Source of the DNA: an uncultured Kiritimatiellota bacterium
GTDB lineage: Bacteria > Verrucomicrobiota > Kiritimatiellia > RFP12 > UBA1067
Assembly (NCBI GenBank): GCA_934667425.1
Contig: CAKULV010000009.1
Location: 1 to 64,000 of the forward strand
DNA length: 64,000 nt
Reading direction: 5' to 3'
A model generated the notes under the pieces. The model saw only the letters and a list, made by a program, of their open reading frames with translations, was not told where the DNA came from and made no database searches. Shown one piece after another: positions 44,339-53,484 of this stretch; within the stretch, counting starts at the first letter, position 1; each line of letters begins with the position of its first letter. The translations under genes were made by a program, and so were the position numbers.

Positions 44339-47278
44339 TCAATTTGACGATTCCGACTCTGACGACTCTTCCTTGGCGAACACCTTGGGGAATATGCGTT
44401 CCGCAAGCTTCTGGCAGTTCTCGAACTCCTCAACCGCCTTGTTCACGAGCTCCTCCACGCGGGCCGGCACTGTCGGCTCGTCCGGGAAGAGGGTGCTCAT
44501 CGTGAGCGCGGCGCCGAACATCAGGTTAGACCAGTCCTTGAGGCCCACACGAGCTTCGGAGCGGTCCTGCACGAGGCCGATGATCATGTTGTTCAGCATG
44601 CCGGGCTGCTCGAAGTAGAATTTCCGCCATGTGACCTTCTCCGGCTTCGGCGCTACGGGGCGATCCTTGAGCGACCTTGCGCGGGGAGTAGGACGCTGGA
44701 GCGTGAGCGACTCGGCGTCGGTGGCGGATATCTTCGTCCCCTTCGGGTACTTGCCCATGGTGAACTCGAAGCCCCTGCCGCGCTTTATGAAATGGTCCTG
44801 GAGCATCTGCATGCACCGTATCTTGTGGATCTGGTCGTCAACGGCCTGCCTCCCCTCCCGGGTTAGCTTCTCGAAGCCGTTCGTCATGTCGCCCATCTGC
44901 CGCATGGCGAAATTCCAGTCCAGACGGCGGAGCTCCCTGGCGGCAAGGGCGTCGTACTTCTCCTGCGCCTTGGCAATCTCTCCCTCGGCCTTGGCCCGGT
45001 ACTCCTCTGCGGCCTTGCGCTTTGCAGCCTCCGCCGCCTCTGCGGCGGCCTTCTCGGCGGCAAGCTTCGCGGCGCGGGCGCGGGCGCGCTCGATCTGCTG
45101 CCTTGTGGTCGCCACGAGCGTCGGGGCCTTCTGCCTGATCGCGGCGGCCTTCTTCAGCGCCTGCTCGATCACCTTGAGGGACTTCATCGCCTCGTATTCC
45201 TCGACGAGGTCGGAGGTCTGCTTCGCGAGTTTCTCCGCAGACTCGACGCTATCCACCACGGATTTCAGGTCGCGTTCGCCCTTCTGGAGTATGAACATCA
45301 GGCAGGCGTTCACCCGTATCTCGGCGGCTCGCAGCGTCCAGAGATCCGTCCAAAGCTGCTGGAACGCCTTCAGCTGGGGCGGATACTCCACCTTCACCTC
45401 CGCCTTTGGTTCTGGGGCGGGGGCGGGCTTCGGTGGAGCCTTCGCCCCCTTCGCGTCGCCCTTCTTTGCGGTACTCTTCGCATCCTTCTTGGCGTCAGGC
45501 TTGGCCTTCTTGTCTTTCGAGGCGTCGACCTTGCCCTTCGCGTCCTTTGCGGCATCCTTGCCAGCCGGCTTCGCCGAGGCGTCGGCCTTGGCCGCCGGCG
45601 CATTCGTGGCCGCCGGTACGGCCGGGGCATTGGTCGCAGCCGCGCCATTTGCCGCCGCAGGAGCGCTGTTTGTCGCCGCGCCCGCCTGTGCGGCGCCTGC
45701 CTCGGAGGGGGCGGGCGCGGCCTCGGGCGCGGGCGCGATCGCATTCGCCAGCCGGGCTATCTTCTCCGCCACCTTGTTCGAGTACGCGACGGCATCGGTG
45801 TAGTCCTTCGTCTCCGGCGCGACAAGCACCGGCCTGCACACGTCGCGAACCGCAGGATCGAGCATGGCGAGAAACGCATCCGAAGACTTCTTGACTTCCG
45901 CCTCGGACTTCCTGCGCTGATCCGAAACCAGCGCCGCGAACTCGGTGGCGCTCTTCATCGTCGAGCGGATGGCCGCCCTGGCCTCGTCCGCCTTGGTGTT
46001 CATGAGCGCCATGCGCTCGCGCTCCTCCGCCGCCTTGGAGGACTGTATGTACCACACGAGCCCGCCAGCCACGACGAGAAGCAGCACTACAACGCCAGCC
46101 GCGCCAAGCATGATCATCTTTCCGATGGTCATCGCCGGCTTTTCCTCCGGTGCCTCACCGTTGTCGACGGAGGCCTCTGCGGAGTCTTCATCACCTTCTA
46201 CCGCCTCTTCGGCCCCATCTGCTGCCGCCCCAGACTCGTCGACGCCATCTCCGGCGGCCCCTTCCGTCTGGGCGGACTTCTTGAACATCTTCTTGCGCCT
46301 GCCCTTCATCACAAGCCTCTTGCCGCCCTTGGCGGGGGCGGATGCCGTGGATGTCTCCGGCTGTGGCGCGCCATCTCCGGCGGCGGCGTCGGCCGCCGCC
46401 ACCGCCGCAGCCGCGGCGGCCTTGTCGTCTATGGCCACGCCTTCGGCAAGCGCGCGGTTTATGTCGCCGATGCACGCCTCCCACGTAGGATAGCGGTCTA
46501 TCACCTCCCGCGCCATCATCTTGAGCAGTATCCTGTCCACGGACGCCGGAAGCCCCGGCCTCACTTCGCTTGGCGGCTTGGGGTTCTCCAGGAAGCGCTT
46601 CTTCACCACCTCGTTCGGGTCTTCGCCCTCGAACGGGGCAACCCCCGTAATCGCATGGTAGATGGTCGCGCCGAGCGAATACATGTCGACGCGGAAATCA
46701 ACGGCGCCCTTCCTGACCTTCTCAGGCGCGATGTAGTATGGCGTACCCCATATTTCGTCGCCCTGGTTGTCGTCCTGCATCCCGGCAAGCCCGAAATCCA
46801 CGATCTTGGCCGCGCCCGTGGAATCGAAAAGGATGTTCTCCGGCTTGATGTCGCCATGCACGAGTCCCTGGTCGGCCGCGCAGGAAAGCCCCTCCGCCAC
46901 CTGCTTGCACACGCGCATCACGCGCGTGGGGTCGATGCTCTTGCCATGAACCTCCATGAGCCTGTACAGCGAGCCGCCGCCCGCCATCTCCATGGCGATG
47001 TACGGCTGCCCGTCCACGATGTCATACGAATATATCTGGGCGATGGACGGGTGTATGAGCCTCGCCGCAGCCTGCGCCTCGCGCCTGAACCGTTCAAGGA
47101 ACTGAGGGTCTGCGCCGAGGGACTTCAGCATGACCTTCAGGGCGACCTGCCGGTCAAGCATCTTGTCCCTCGCGAGATACACGCCACCCATGCCGCCATG
47201 GCCGAGCTCCCTCTCCACGATGAACCGCCCGAATTCGCACGGCGGCTTAAGCATCGTATCCTCGTTCTCGTCGCTCAT
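44339..47278 (-). CDS. Receptor-like Ser/Thr protein kinase
   Basis: 979 aa. Residues ~17-280 are a Hanks-type kinase: GHGGMGGVYLA, K48 in VALKV, catalytic D143 in HGDIKPEN (a G replaces the usual R), D161 in DFGLA, and WGTPYYIAPE. A Pro/Ala/Asp-rich linker leads to one membrane span at ~388-412 (MLGAAGVVVLLLVVAGGLVWYI). The outer part is helical and very Ala/Lys-rich (~410-780), with a conserved-looking C-terminal region from ~790. The topology is that of a PknB-like sensor. AAGGAG lies upstream of the start. Confidence 0.85.
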   Translation of the reverse strand: MSDENEDTMLKPPCEFGRFIVERELGHGGMGGVYLARDKMLDRQVALKVMLKSLGADPQFLERFRREAQAAARLIHPSIAQIYSYDIVDGQPYIAMEMAGGGSLYRLMEVHGKSIDPTRVMRVCKQVAEGLSCAADQGLVHGDIKPENILFDSTGAAKIVDFGLAGMQDDNQGDEIWGTPYYIAPEKVRKGAVDFRVDMYSLGATIYHAITGVAPFEGEDPNEVVKKRFLENPKPPSEVRPGLPASVDRILLKMMAREVIDRYPTWEACIGDINRALAEGVAIDDKAAAAAAVAAADAAAGDGAPQPETSTASAPAKGGKRLVMKGRRKKMFKKSAQTEGAAGDGVDESGAAADGAEEAVEGDEDSAEASVDNGEAPEEKPAMTIGKMIMLGAAGVVVLLLVVAGGLVWYIQSSKAAEERERMALMNTKADEARAAIRSTMKSATEFAALVSDQRRKSEAEVKKSSDAFLAMLDPAVRDVCRPVLVAPETKDYTDAVAYSNKVAEKIARLANAIAPAPEAAPAPSEAGAAQAGAATNSAPAAANGAAATNAPAVPAATNAPAAKADASAKPAGKDAAKDAKGKVDASKDKKAKPDAKKDAKSTAKKGDAKGAKAPPKPAPAPEPKAEVKVEYPPQLKAFQQLWTDLWTLRAAEIRVNACLMFILQKGERDLKSVVDSVESAEKLAKQTSDLVEEYEAMKSLKVIEQALKKAAAIRQKAPTLVATTRQQIERARARAAKLAAEKAAAEAAEAAKRKAAEEYRAKAEGEIAKAQEKYDALAARELRRLDWNFAMRQMGDMTNGFEKLTREGRQAVDDQIHKIRCMQMLQDHFIKRGRGFEFTMGKYPKGTKISATDAESLTLQRPTPRARSLKDRPVAPKPEKVTWRKFYFEQPGMLNNMIIGLVQDRSEARVGLKDWSNLMFGAALTMSTLFPDEPTVPARVEELVNKAVEEFENCQKLAERIFPKVFAKEESSESESSN

Positions 47279-47311
47279 AACTCTATCTCCTTACAAACTC
47301 CAGACTGTCCT

Positions 47312-48388
47312 TCACTTCACCGGACCGAAATGCCCGCCCGCAAACGGCCAGAACACGCCGGCGGCAACTCCCCGCAGATTCCTCGCCGGCACCGTTCCCC
47401 AGTATCGGCTGTCGTAGCTCGCGGGGCTGTTGTCGCCGCACGCGAAATACTCGCCCGGCCCAAGCTTCACCTCGCCGGACACGTCGGACCTGTCCGCATA
47501 GGGGCCGGGATCGAACGGAGGGCAGTTCTCCGGCCTCACGGACTCCATCTTCACCCCGTTCACGATCAGGTACGGCTTTGCGATCTGCACTGTATCGCCG
47601 GGAGTCCCGCACATCCGCTTTATGTAGTGCGTACCCTGTACGAGCTTCCTTATGCCGGTCGTGGAGAATATCATCACGTCCCCGACGCGCGGATGCCGGA
47701 AGTTCCACAGCCAGCGGTTCACGAAGAGGAAATCCCCGATGCGGCGGTATCCGCACCAGATACGCTCTCCGGCAACGACGTGGTCGCCATGCCCCTTCCC
47801 GCCGATGAGCCTCCCGGTGTTCTCGATGAAGGCATCCGTGGGTATCTTCTCCGTAACGTCGGGCTTCGCCGCGACGCACACGATGAAGTGGCCGTTGTTG
47901 TCCGGCCGCACTACAAGAGTGCCCGAACACGGCGCCCGGAAATCGACGAACGTCTCGCCGGACACGAGCCACTTCAGCTGCCTGAGCACCGGGGTGCGGT
48001 CCCAGACAGTCGCGTCCTGCGGGTTCTTCCGCTCGGACCAGTTGCCGTAGAGCGTAGGGCGCATGGAACCCGTTGGAATGTTGAACGGCTGGTAGAAGTA
48101 TGCGCGGAACGCCATCGCGACGGATATGGACACCACGAGGATGTCCAGCCACTCCCGCCCGGCGGCAAAGCTCTTCGGCGGATCAAGCTCGCCCAGCAGC
48201 TCCGCGCAGCGGTCTGCGTCCTTGCCAGCCCAGGCCTCGTTCAGCGCGGAAAGCTGCGCGGAGAACCGCCCCCCCTCCCGATAGTCGGGAAGATCCTCAT
48301 GCGACAGCACAAAGACCCTGGCGGCGGAAAGCGTCGCCTTCATTTCCTTGCGCCGTCTGGCCTCACGTGAAAAGGGAAGGTAAAACAT
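47312..48388 (-). CDS. lepB: Signal peptidase I, with large insertion
   Basis: 358 aa. Membrane anchor at ~82-98 (DILVVSISVAMAFRAYF). Catalytic S108 is in IPTGSMRPTL and the general base K257 in HYIKRMCGTPGD. Box E is GDNSPASYDSRYWG. The Ser-to-Lys distance (~149 residues) is about 95 more than in E. coli LepB, so an extra domain sits between them (with GYRRIGDFLFVNRWLW). An extra ~75 N-terminal residues precede the anchor. The start M1 lies 8 nt below a strong promoter; M16 is an alternative. It lies directly upstream of the kinase gene. Confidence 0.92.
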   Translation of the reverse strand: MFYLPFSREARRRKEMKATLSAARVFVLSHEDLPDYREGGRFSAQLSALNEAWAGKDADRCAELLGELDPPKSFAAGREWLDILVVSISVAMAFRAYFYQPFNIPTGSMRPTLYGNWSERKNPQDATVWDRTPVLRQLKWLVSGETFVDFRAPCSGTLVVRPDNNGHFIVCVAAKPDVTEKIPTDAFIENTGRLIGGKGHGDHVVAGERIWCGYRRIGDFLFVNRWLWNFRHPRVGDVMIFSTTGIRKLVQGTHYIKRMCGTPGDTVQIAKPYLIVNGVKMESVRPENCPPFDPGPYADRSDVSGEVKLGPGEYFACGDNSPASYDSRYWGTVPARNLRGVAAGVFWPFAGGHFGPVK

Positions 48389-48396
48389 TTCGTTGC

Positions 48397-48425
48397 ATTA
48401 TATCGCAATGGAACGGCGATTTCAA
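48397..48425 (-). promoter_or_regulatory. Strong sigma70 promoter of lepB
   Basis: TTGAAA (48420-48425), a 17-bp spacer and TATAAT (48397-48402). Only 8 nt to the ATG, so the leader is about 2 nt. Confidence 0.7.
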
Positions 48426-48432
48426 GGCGGCG

Positions 48433-49590
48433 TCACTTGCAGAACGCCGGGTTCATCCAATTGCCCTTGTTGTAGAATATCTGGACGGGCTTGTCGCCAT
48501 CGGGATCGGCATCCACTATGAAGAGCGCCTTGTCGCGGGAAGCCACGATGTGCCTGCCGTCCGCCGCCCACGAGGGATCCTGCCAGGTGCCGGGGGAAGT
48601 GACCATCCGCGCCGACGATTCGCCGCCGTTCGGCTCGGAGGCCATGATGCTCCACTGCCCGGACTGGAGCGAAGACCAGCACAGCCTGCCGTTCGGGGCC
48701 CAGTCGGGATGCGTATTCTGCCGCCCCTTCGTGGTGTAGCGCGTCGACTTGCGCGTGGCCACGTCGCAGATGTACACCTGCGGGTTGCGGGTCTGGTCGG
48801 AGACGTAGGCGATCTTGCGGCCATCCGGACTCCAGCAGGGGCTGGACTCCACCGCCGCCGGCGTCTCCGTCATGCGCTTGATCCTGCGCGAGGCGAGATC
48901 CATGATGTACAGCTCGGGATTCCCCTGGTAGGAGAGGATGATCGCCACGGACCGCCCGTCGGGCGACGCGGCCGCGCCGGAGGCGCCGTTCTTGAAGAAG
49001 CCGAGGCATTCGCGACGCTCCGTCTCCACGTCGATCCTGTAGGAGAGCTGCTTCTCGTGGAGGAAGCCGGTGTAGTAGAGGTCTCTCCCGTTGAACGCCC
49101 AGCGGGGGCCTATCGCCGCGCGCCCGTCGTTCGTTATCTGCCTCATGTCCCACCCGTCGGGATAGCACATGTAAAGCTCCGCGTTGTCAGCCCCCTTGCG
49201 GTTCACGTAGGCGATGCGCTTCGTCGCAAAGCCCTTGCCGCCGTCGGAGAAGCCGTTCACTATCGCGTCGGACATCTTTCGCGCCGCCATCCGGGCTCCT
49301 GCCGCATCGGAGAACGCTTCGCTTGACGAGACCGAGCGGCCGCGGCCGGTGGCCGTGACCGTCCCGCCCGCCGTGCCAGTCACGGAGATGGAGCCCGACG
49401 GCGCGACCTTGAACCAGCCGGAAAGCTCCAGGTTCCTCTTCAGGGCCTTCACGTAGTCCGGACTGCCGCCGACCTGGACCGAGACGGTGACCTTCGCTGC
49501 GCCCTGCTTCACCACGTTCACCTGCAGCGCAGAGGCGCTTGACGCCGCCACAGCCACGAGACAGCACAGAAATCCAACTCTAATCTTCAT
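48433..49590 (-). CDS. tolB: TolB-like periplasmic beta-propeller protein
   Basis: 385 aa with signal peptide MKIRVGFLCCLVAVAASSASA. The N-terminal TolB domain (~25-130) is followed by a WD40-like propeller with PD40 repeats: CWSPDGRKIAYVSDQTRNPQ, AASPDGRSVAIILSYQGNPE, HPDWAPNGRLCW, DPSWAADGRHIVASRD. TolB couples the Tol-Pal system to the outer membrane during division. No tolQRA or pal genes are in the window. AAAGGA and GGAAAG precede the start. Confidence 0.85.
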   Translation of the reverse strand: MKIRVGFLCCLVAVAASSASALQVNVVKQGAAKVTVSVQVGGSPDYVKALKRNLELSGWFKVAPSGSISVTGTAGGTVTATGRGRSVSSSEAFSDAAGARMAARKMSDAIVNGFSDGGKGFATKRIAYVNRKGADNAELYMCYPDGWDMRQITNDGRAAIGPRWAFNGRDLYYTGFLHEKQLSYRIDVETERRECLGFFKNGASGAAASPDGRSVAIILSYQGNPELYIMDLASRRIKRMTETPAAVESSPCWSPDGRKIAYVSDQTRNPQVYICDVATRKSTRYTTKGRQNTHPDWAPNGRLCWSSLQSGQWSIMASEPNGGESSARMVTSPGTWQDPSWAADGRHIVASRDKALFIVDADPDGDKPVQIFYNKGNWMNPAFCK

Positions 49591-49645
49591 CTTTCCATCA
49601 TTCCTTTCGTTTTGAAAAAAAAATCCTGTCGGCCCTCGCCAGGCG

Positions 49646-50428
49646 TCAGCTCACTCCTCGCGTCGAATTGCGGTAGAACTGGACGAATTCCTTCACCTCG
49701 TCGAACTGCTCCACGTCGTTCTCCACCCTCTCAAGGGCCTGCGACCGGTTCAGCCCGGAATGGTATATGAACCGGAAGGCCTCCTTGAGCGCGGATATCA
49801 CGTCCCGCGAAAAGCCCCGCCGCGTAAGGCCGACCACGTTCGGGCCGATGACCTTCAGGGACCCCTCTACCATGTCGCCGAGCATGAACGGCGGGAAGTC
49901 CTGGCGGATCTTGGACATCCCACCCACCATCGCGTGGCGGCCGACGCTGCAGAACTGGTGCGCCGCCGCGCATCCGCCCACGATGGACCAGTCCTGGAGA
50001 TGCACGTCGCCGGCGAGCTGCACGGAGTTCGAGCAGATCACGTGGTTTCCGAGGATGACGCCGTGCGCGGCGTGGCAGTACGCCATGAAAAGGCAGTCCG
50101 AGCCTATCACGGTCTTCTCGCCATCCTTCGTGCCGAGGTGCACCGTGGCGAACTCGCGGATGACCGTGCGGTCCCCGATCTCCACGTACGACACGGACCC
50201 CTCCTGGTACTTGAGATCCTGCGTCTTCATCCCTATCAGGGCATACGGGAATATCTGGCAGGCCTCCCCGATCGTCGTATGCCCGTCGATGATCGCGCCC
50301 TGCCCGATGGTCGTTCCCGCGCCTATCTTCGCGTTTGCGCCTATGGTCGCATACGGCCCGACCTTCACGCCGTCTCCCAGCCGGGCATCCCCGCTCACCA
50401 TCGCCGTAGGGTGTATCTCAATTGCCAT
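49646..50428 (-). CDS. lpxA: UDP-N-acetylglucosamine acyltransferase
   Basis: First step of lipid A synthesis: transfer of a 3-hydroxyacyl chain to UDP-GlcNAc. 260 aa, the family length. It has left-handed beta-helix hexapeptide repeats (IGANAKIGAGTTIGQGAIID) and the catalytic-histidine region MAYCHAAHGVILGNHVICSN. A downstream C-terminal helical domain starts near ALKEAFRFIYHSG. It shows that the organism makes a lipid A outer membrane. A nine-T run follows its stop on the minus strand (49613-49622 region), a possible weak terminator. Confidence 0.95.
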   Translation of the reverse strand: MAIEIHPTAMVSGDARLGDGVKVGPYATIGANAKIGAGTTIGQGAIIDGHTTIGEACQIFPYALIGMKTQDLKYQEGSVSYVEIGDRTVIREFATVHLGTKDGEKTVIGSDCLFMAYCHAAHGVILGNHVICSNSVQLAGDVHLQDWSIVGGCAAAHQFCSVGRHAMVGGMSKIRQDFPPFMLGDMVEGSLKVIGPNVVGLTRRGFSRDVISALKEAFRFIYHSGLNRSQALERVENDVEQFDEVKEFVQFYRNSTRGVS

Positions 50429-50440
50429 GTCAGGTTTCTC

Positions 50441-51556
50441 CTAAAGGTTTTTCGGTATGAGGTACGAGGCGAGCGCCAGGCACGCCAGAACCGGAATCCA
50501 TATGAGGAACTCCGGCTGCGCCCGGAAGTTCTTCGAAAGGTTCGACATCAGTATCACGACAAGGTAATACGAAAGCGCCACCGCGATGGAGATGGCCATC
50601 CCGATGGAACTCTCCTTGCGCTGCGCACGGATGCCGAGCGGAATGCCCACGAGGACGAAGCACACGGAGGCGAACGCGAACACCCACCGCTTCTGGAATT
50701 CGGTCTGGATGTCGCTCAGATACCGCTTGGCGAGATACTTCTCAGACCCCTTCCTGCTCGTGCCCTTGGCCTTCTCCACGACCGCCTTGGCGTTCCTTAT
50801 CGCCCCCAGCATCTCGAAAAAGCGGAAATCCTTTTCCTTGCGCCTGTACTTGGAGTCCTTAAGCGCATCGACGACCCTGTGCTGGTAGCGGGAAAGGCTC
50901 GCGCTGCCGGGATGCTCCTCGTCAAGCGGATCCACGGTGATGTCGTGAAGGTCAAGGCATATGTCACGGCCCTCGCTCGTGACGAGGGCCTTCTTGGCCT
51001 TTATCTCCCGCACGAACTTCTTGCTGGAATAGTCTATTACGATGAGGTTGTGCAGCCAGTTCCCCTCCTTGGACTCGAAGTATATCTTGGCCTTCGGAAA
51101 ATCGTCTATCACCCGCCCCGGCTCAAGGAGCTCGAGCCCGGACCCCACGGAGATGCGCTTCGCGAGGTTGCGGCGAACCTCATGCCCGCGCGGGACGATC
51201 TCATTGTTGATGAAAAGCCCGAATGCCGTCATGGCCACCGCAAACAGTATGGGCCAGCGCATCACGGAAAGGAGGTTCACGCCGCATGCGCGCATCGCGG
51301 CGATCTCGGAATCTGCGGACATCCTTGAGAAGACAAGCACGGACGACACGAGCAGCGCAAGCGGGATCGTCCACTGCATCGTCTCGGGGAAGCACACGAG
51401 GGCGAACCTCCCTACAAGCTCAAGCGGAATGCCGGAGAGTATGTACCCGACGATCTGCACCATCAGGCCGATCGTCAGAACAAACGACAGCACGAGAAAC
51501 GCCAGCAGGAAGGACGTGAAAAACGACCCGAAGATATATCGATGGAGTGTCTTCAT
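50441..51556 (-). CDS. LPS export ABC transporter permease (LptF/LptG family)
   Basis: About 371 aa YjgP/YjgQ-type permease. It has an N-terminal span (FFTSFLLAFLVLSFVLTIGLMV), a following cluster of spans with TIPLALLVSSVLVFSRMSADSE, a periplasmic jellyroll part (~120-260), and three C-terminal spans (FAFASVCFVLVGIPLG and later). Extracts LPS with LptB. LptF and LptG cannot be told apart here. The ATG at 51556 is preferred to the upstream TTG. A near-leaderless promoter with TGGTACAAT lies 12 nt upstream. Confidence 0.87.
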   Translation of the reverse strand: MKTLHRYIFGSFFTSFLLAFLVLSFVLTIGLMVQIVGYILSGIPLELVGRFALVCFPETMQWTIPLALLVSSVLVFSRMSADSEIAAMRACGVNLLSVMRWPILFAVAMTAFGLFINNEIVPRGHEVRRNLAKRISVGSGLELLEPGRVIDDFPKAKIYFESKEGNWLHNLIVIDYSSKKFVREIKAKKALVTSEGRDICLDLHDITVDPLDEEHPGSASLSRYQHRVVDALKDSKYRRKEKDFRFFEMLGAIRNAKAVVEKAKGTSRKGSEKYLAKRYLSDIQTEFQKRWVFAFASVCFVLVGIPLGIRAQRKESSIGMAISIAVALSYYLVVILMSNLSKNFRAQPEFLIWIPVLACLALASYLIPKNL

Positions 51557-51568
51557 CAAATGCGGGGG

Positions 51569-51577
51569 ATTGTACCA
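51569..51577 (-). promoter_or_regulatory. Extended -10 promoter of the lptF/G gene
   Basis: TGGTACAAT on the minus strand, 12 nt before the ATG; predicted leader about 6 nt. Confidence 0.5.
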
Positions 51578-51608
51578 AATAAGGCCTCGCGAGGCAACCT
51601 TGGACGCT

Positions 51609-52601
51609 TCACCGGCTGATGCCGAGACGGCTGAAGGCGAGGCTTGTCGCCTGCCTCCCCTTCGGAGTCCGCTCCAGATACCCTTCCATTATCAGGAACG
51701 GCTCATAGGCCTCCTCAACGGTGTCAGGCTCCTCCCCCACCGATACCGCGATGGTGGAGAGACCTACTGGCCCGCCGTTGAACTTCACGCATATCGTCTC
51801 GAGTATCCTGACATCCATCTCGTCGAGCCCGTGCGGATCGATCTCGAGCAGCTCAAGCGACTCTCTGGCCACGTCTCCGGTTATGCGGTTTCCCGCTCTG
51901 ACCTGCGCGTAGTCGCGCACCCGCCTCAGGAGGTTGTTCGCGATTCGCGGAGTGCCACGCGAGCGATGCGCGATCTCGATCGCGCCGGCGTCGTCGATGT
52001 CCACTCCGAGCCTGCCGGCGGAGCGTTTCACAATCTCCTCGAGGTCGCCCGGCACGTAGTAGTCGAGGCGGTTCACAAGGCCGAACCGCGCACGCAGCGG
52101 AGCCGCGATAAGCCCTATCCGCGTCGTCGCGCCCACAAGGGTGAAGCGCGGAAGCTCAAGCCGCACGCTGCGGGCATTCGGCCCCTGGTCGATCATGATG
52201 TCAATGGCGAAATCCTCCATCGCCGAGTAGAGGTACTCCTCTACCGTCTTCGCCATGCGGTGTATCTCGTCTATGAATACGATATCCCCCGCCTCCAGGG
52301 ACGTAAGCAGCCCGGCAAGGTCGGCCGGCTTCGTGAGCACCGGGCCCGAGGTCGTCTTCACCCGCACGCCCATCGCCTCTCCGAGGATGTACGAGAGAGT
52401 CGTCTTGCCGAGGCCGGGAGGACCCGAAAACAGCACATGGTCAAGAGTCTCGCCTCGCTCCTTTGCGGCCTGAACCGCCAACATGAGCCTGTCGCGAATC
52501 TTCTGCTGGCCGACGAATTCGGCGAACTCGGATGGCCTCAGGCGGTTGTCGAATGCCGCATTCCGCCGATTAAGTGTCTCGCTTGTACGGGTAGTGTCCA
52601 T
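51609..52601 (-). CDS. ruvB: Holliday junction branch migration helicase RuvB
   Basis: AAA+ motor that drives branch migration with RuvA. 330 aa from the ATG at 52601 (MDTTRTSETLNRR), which fits the family length; the longer frame has no homology and runs through the promoter. RLRPSEFAEFVGQ is the family opening, Walker A is GPPGLGKTT and Walker B is IVFIDEIHRM. LPRFTLVGATTRIGLIAAPLRARFG is the sensor-1 region and the C-terminal winged-helix ends YLERTPKGRQATSLA. ruvA and ruvC are not in the window. Confidence 0.95.
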   Translation of the reverse strand: MDTTRTSETLNRRNAAFDNRLRPSEFAEFVGQQKIRDRLMLAVQAAKERGETLDHVLFSGPPGLGKTTLSYILGEAMGVRVKTTSGPVLTKPADLAGLLTSLEAGDIVFIDEIHRMAKTVEEYLYSAMEDFAIDIMIDQGPNARSVRLELPRFTLVGATTRIGLIAAPLRARFGLVNRLDYYVPGDLEEIVKRSAGRLGVDIDDAGAIEIAHRSRGTPRIANNLLRRVRDYAQVRAGNRITGDVARESLELLEIDPHGLDEMDVRILETICVKFNGGPVGLSTIAVSVGEEPDTVEEAYEPFLIMEGYLERTPKGRQATSLAFSRLGISR

Positions 52602-52613
52602 GGATGGCTGGGA

Positions 52614-52622
52614 ATTATACCA
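52614..52622 (-). promoter_or_regulatory. Extended -10 promoter of ruvB
   Basis: TGGTATAAT on the minus strand, 12 nt before the ATG; predicted leader about 6 nt and no Shine-Dalgarno. Confidence 0.6.
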
Positions 52623-52760
52623 CAAAAGCCCAACTGCCGAACCCATGCGGCGAGCCGTCCGCCCAGAAAGACAATCAGCTCCATATGTCTCCATACCACC
52701 CACCCAACCTATCTGCACAATTTAAAACGGGGGGGGGTAATTTGCAATTATAACTTCTTG

Positions 52761-52789
52761 TTGAATTTTTCATATTGTTTTGGTAAAAT
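52761..52789 (+). promoter_or_regulatory. Promoter of the plus-strand cassette
   Basis: TTGAAT (52761-52766), a 17-bp spacer ending in TTTTGG, and TAAAAT (52784-52789), again with TGn in front of the -10. The leader is about 24 nt with AGGAGTG before the ATG. Confidence 0.65.
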
Positions 52790-52819
52790 CCCACCGATTA
52801 ATCCTATAGGAGTGAAAGA

Positions 52820-53464
52820 ATGACAAGAATGCGACTCATCCATCTTGTTGGCGCGGCATTCGTCTCTTCGGCCGTCTTTGCAGTGGAGCTGACAAGCGAA
52901 GCGACATTCATCTTCGTGCGGCCTGAGACGAGTTCCTTCTGGCGCACGGCGCCGAGTCGTTCTCTAACAGTGCCAATCGAATGGCCAAACGGCGCCTCTA
53001 CGGCGACGCTTGTCGTGAAGGGACTCGGCTATGAGGAAACGTACACCGGTCTTACGGACGACTCATTCTCCTTTTCACTGCCGGACGCGGCAGGGCTTGA
53101 ATCAGAAAACGTCTATGACCTGACGCTGTCGTTCGACAACGGCACAATGCGTTCGGCGAAGATCGGCCTGATCTATGGGCTTTCGCCAGACTCCGAGGGC
53201 GCTACGCGGTGCATCGCCCCCAAAACGGCGAGGTCATGGGGCATGGTGACAGGTGGTCGCGCCGTGTTGCCTGTCCCCTACGGCACGACGTCGTTCACGG
53301 TCAACGGCATCGAGACGGCGACGGGCCTCGACGGTGCGCAGGGGTGGCTCGCGCTCGGCGGCATAGGAGCGAACAACAGCCAATCCCTGACGCTCACGGC
53401 AAACGGAGACGAATCAACGGCCTCGCTCTACGGTCGCGTCGGCCTGTTCCTGCTCATTCGCTGA
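52820..53464 (+). CDS. Secreted beta-rich protein of unknown function
   Basis: 214 aa with signal peptide MTRMRLIHLVGAAFVSSAVFA. The mature chain (VELTSEATFIFVRPETSSFW, LTVPIEWPNGASTATLVVKG) reads as two Ig-like or carbohydrate-binding-like beta sandwiches and has no catalytic motif I recognise. First gene of a three-gene plus-strand operon with the SUMF1 protein (20-nt gap) and the DUF6259-like hydrolase. It has a proper promoter and AGGAGTG ribosome site. Possibly a binding partner of the other two. Confidence 0.6.
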   Translation: MTRMRLIHLVGAAFVSSAVFAVELTSEATFIFVRPETSSFWRTAPSRSLTVPIEWPNGASTATLVVKGLGYEETYTGLTDDSFSFSLPDAAGLESENVYDLTLSFDNGTMRSAKIGLIYGLSPDSEGATRCIAPKTARSWGMVTGGRAVLPVPYGTTSFTVNGIETATGLDGAQGWLALGGIGANNSQSLTLTANGDESTASLYGRVGLFLLIR

Positions 53465-53484
53465 TTTCACGAAAGGAAAACAAG

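Noticed and set aside
49611..49646. Rho-independent terminator after lpxA
   Set aside because: There is a run of nine T on the minus strand, but the preceding stem (CCTG/CAGG with a long loop) is too weak to call.
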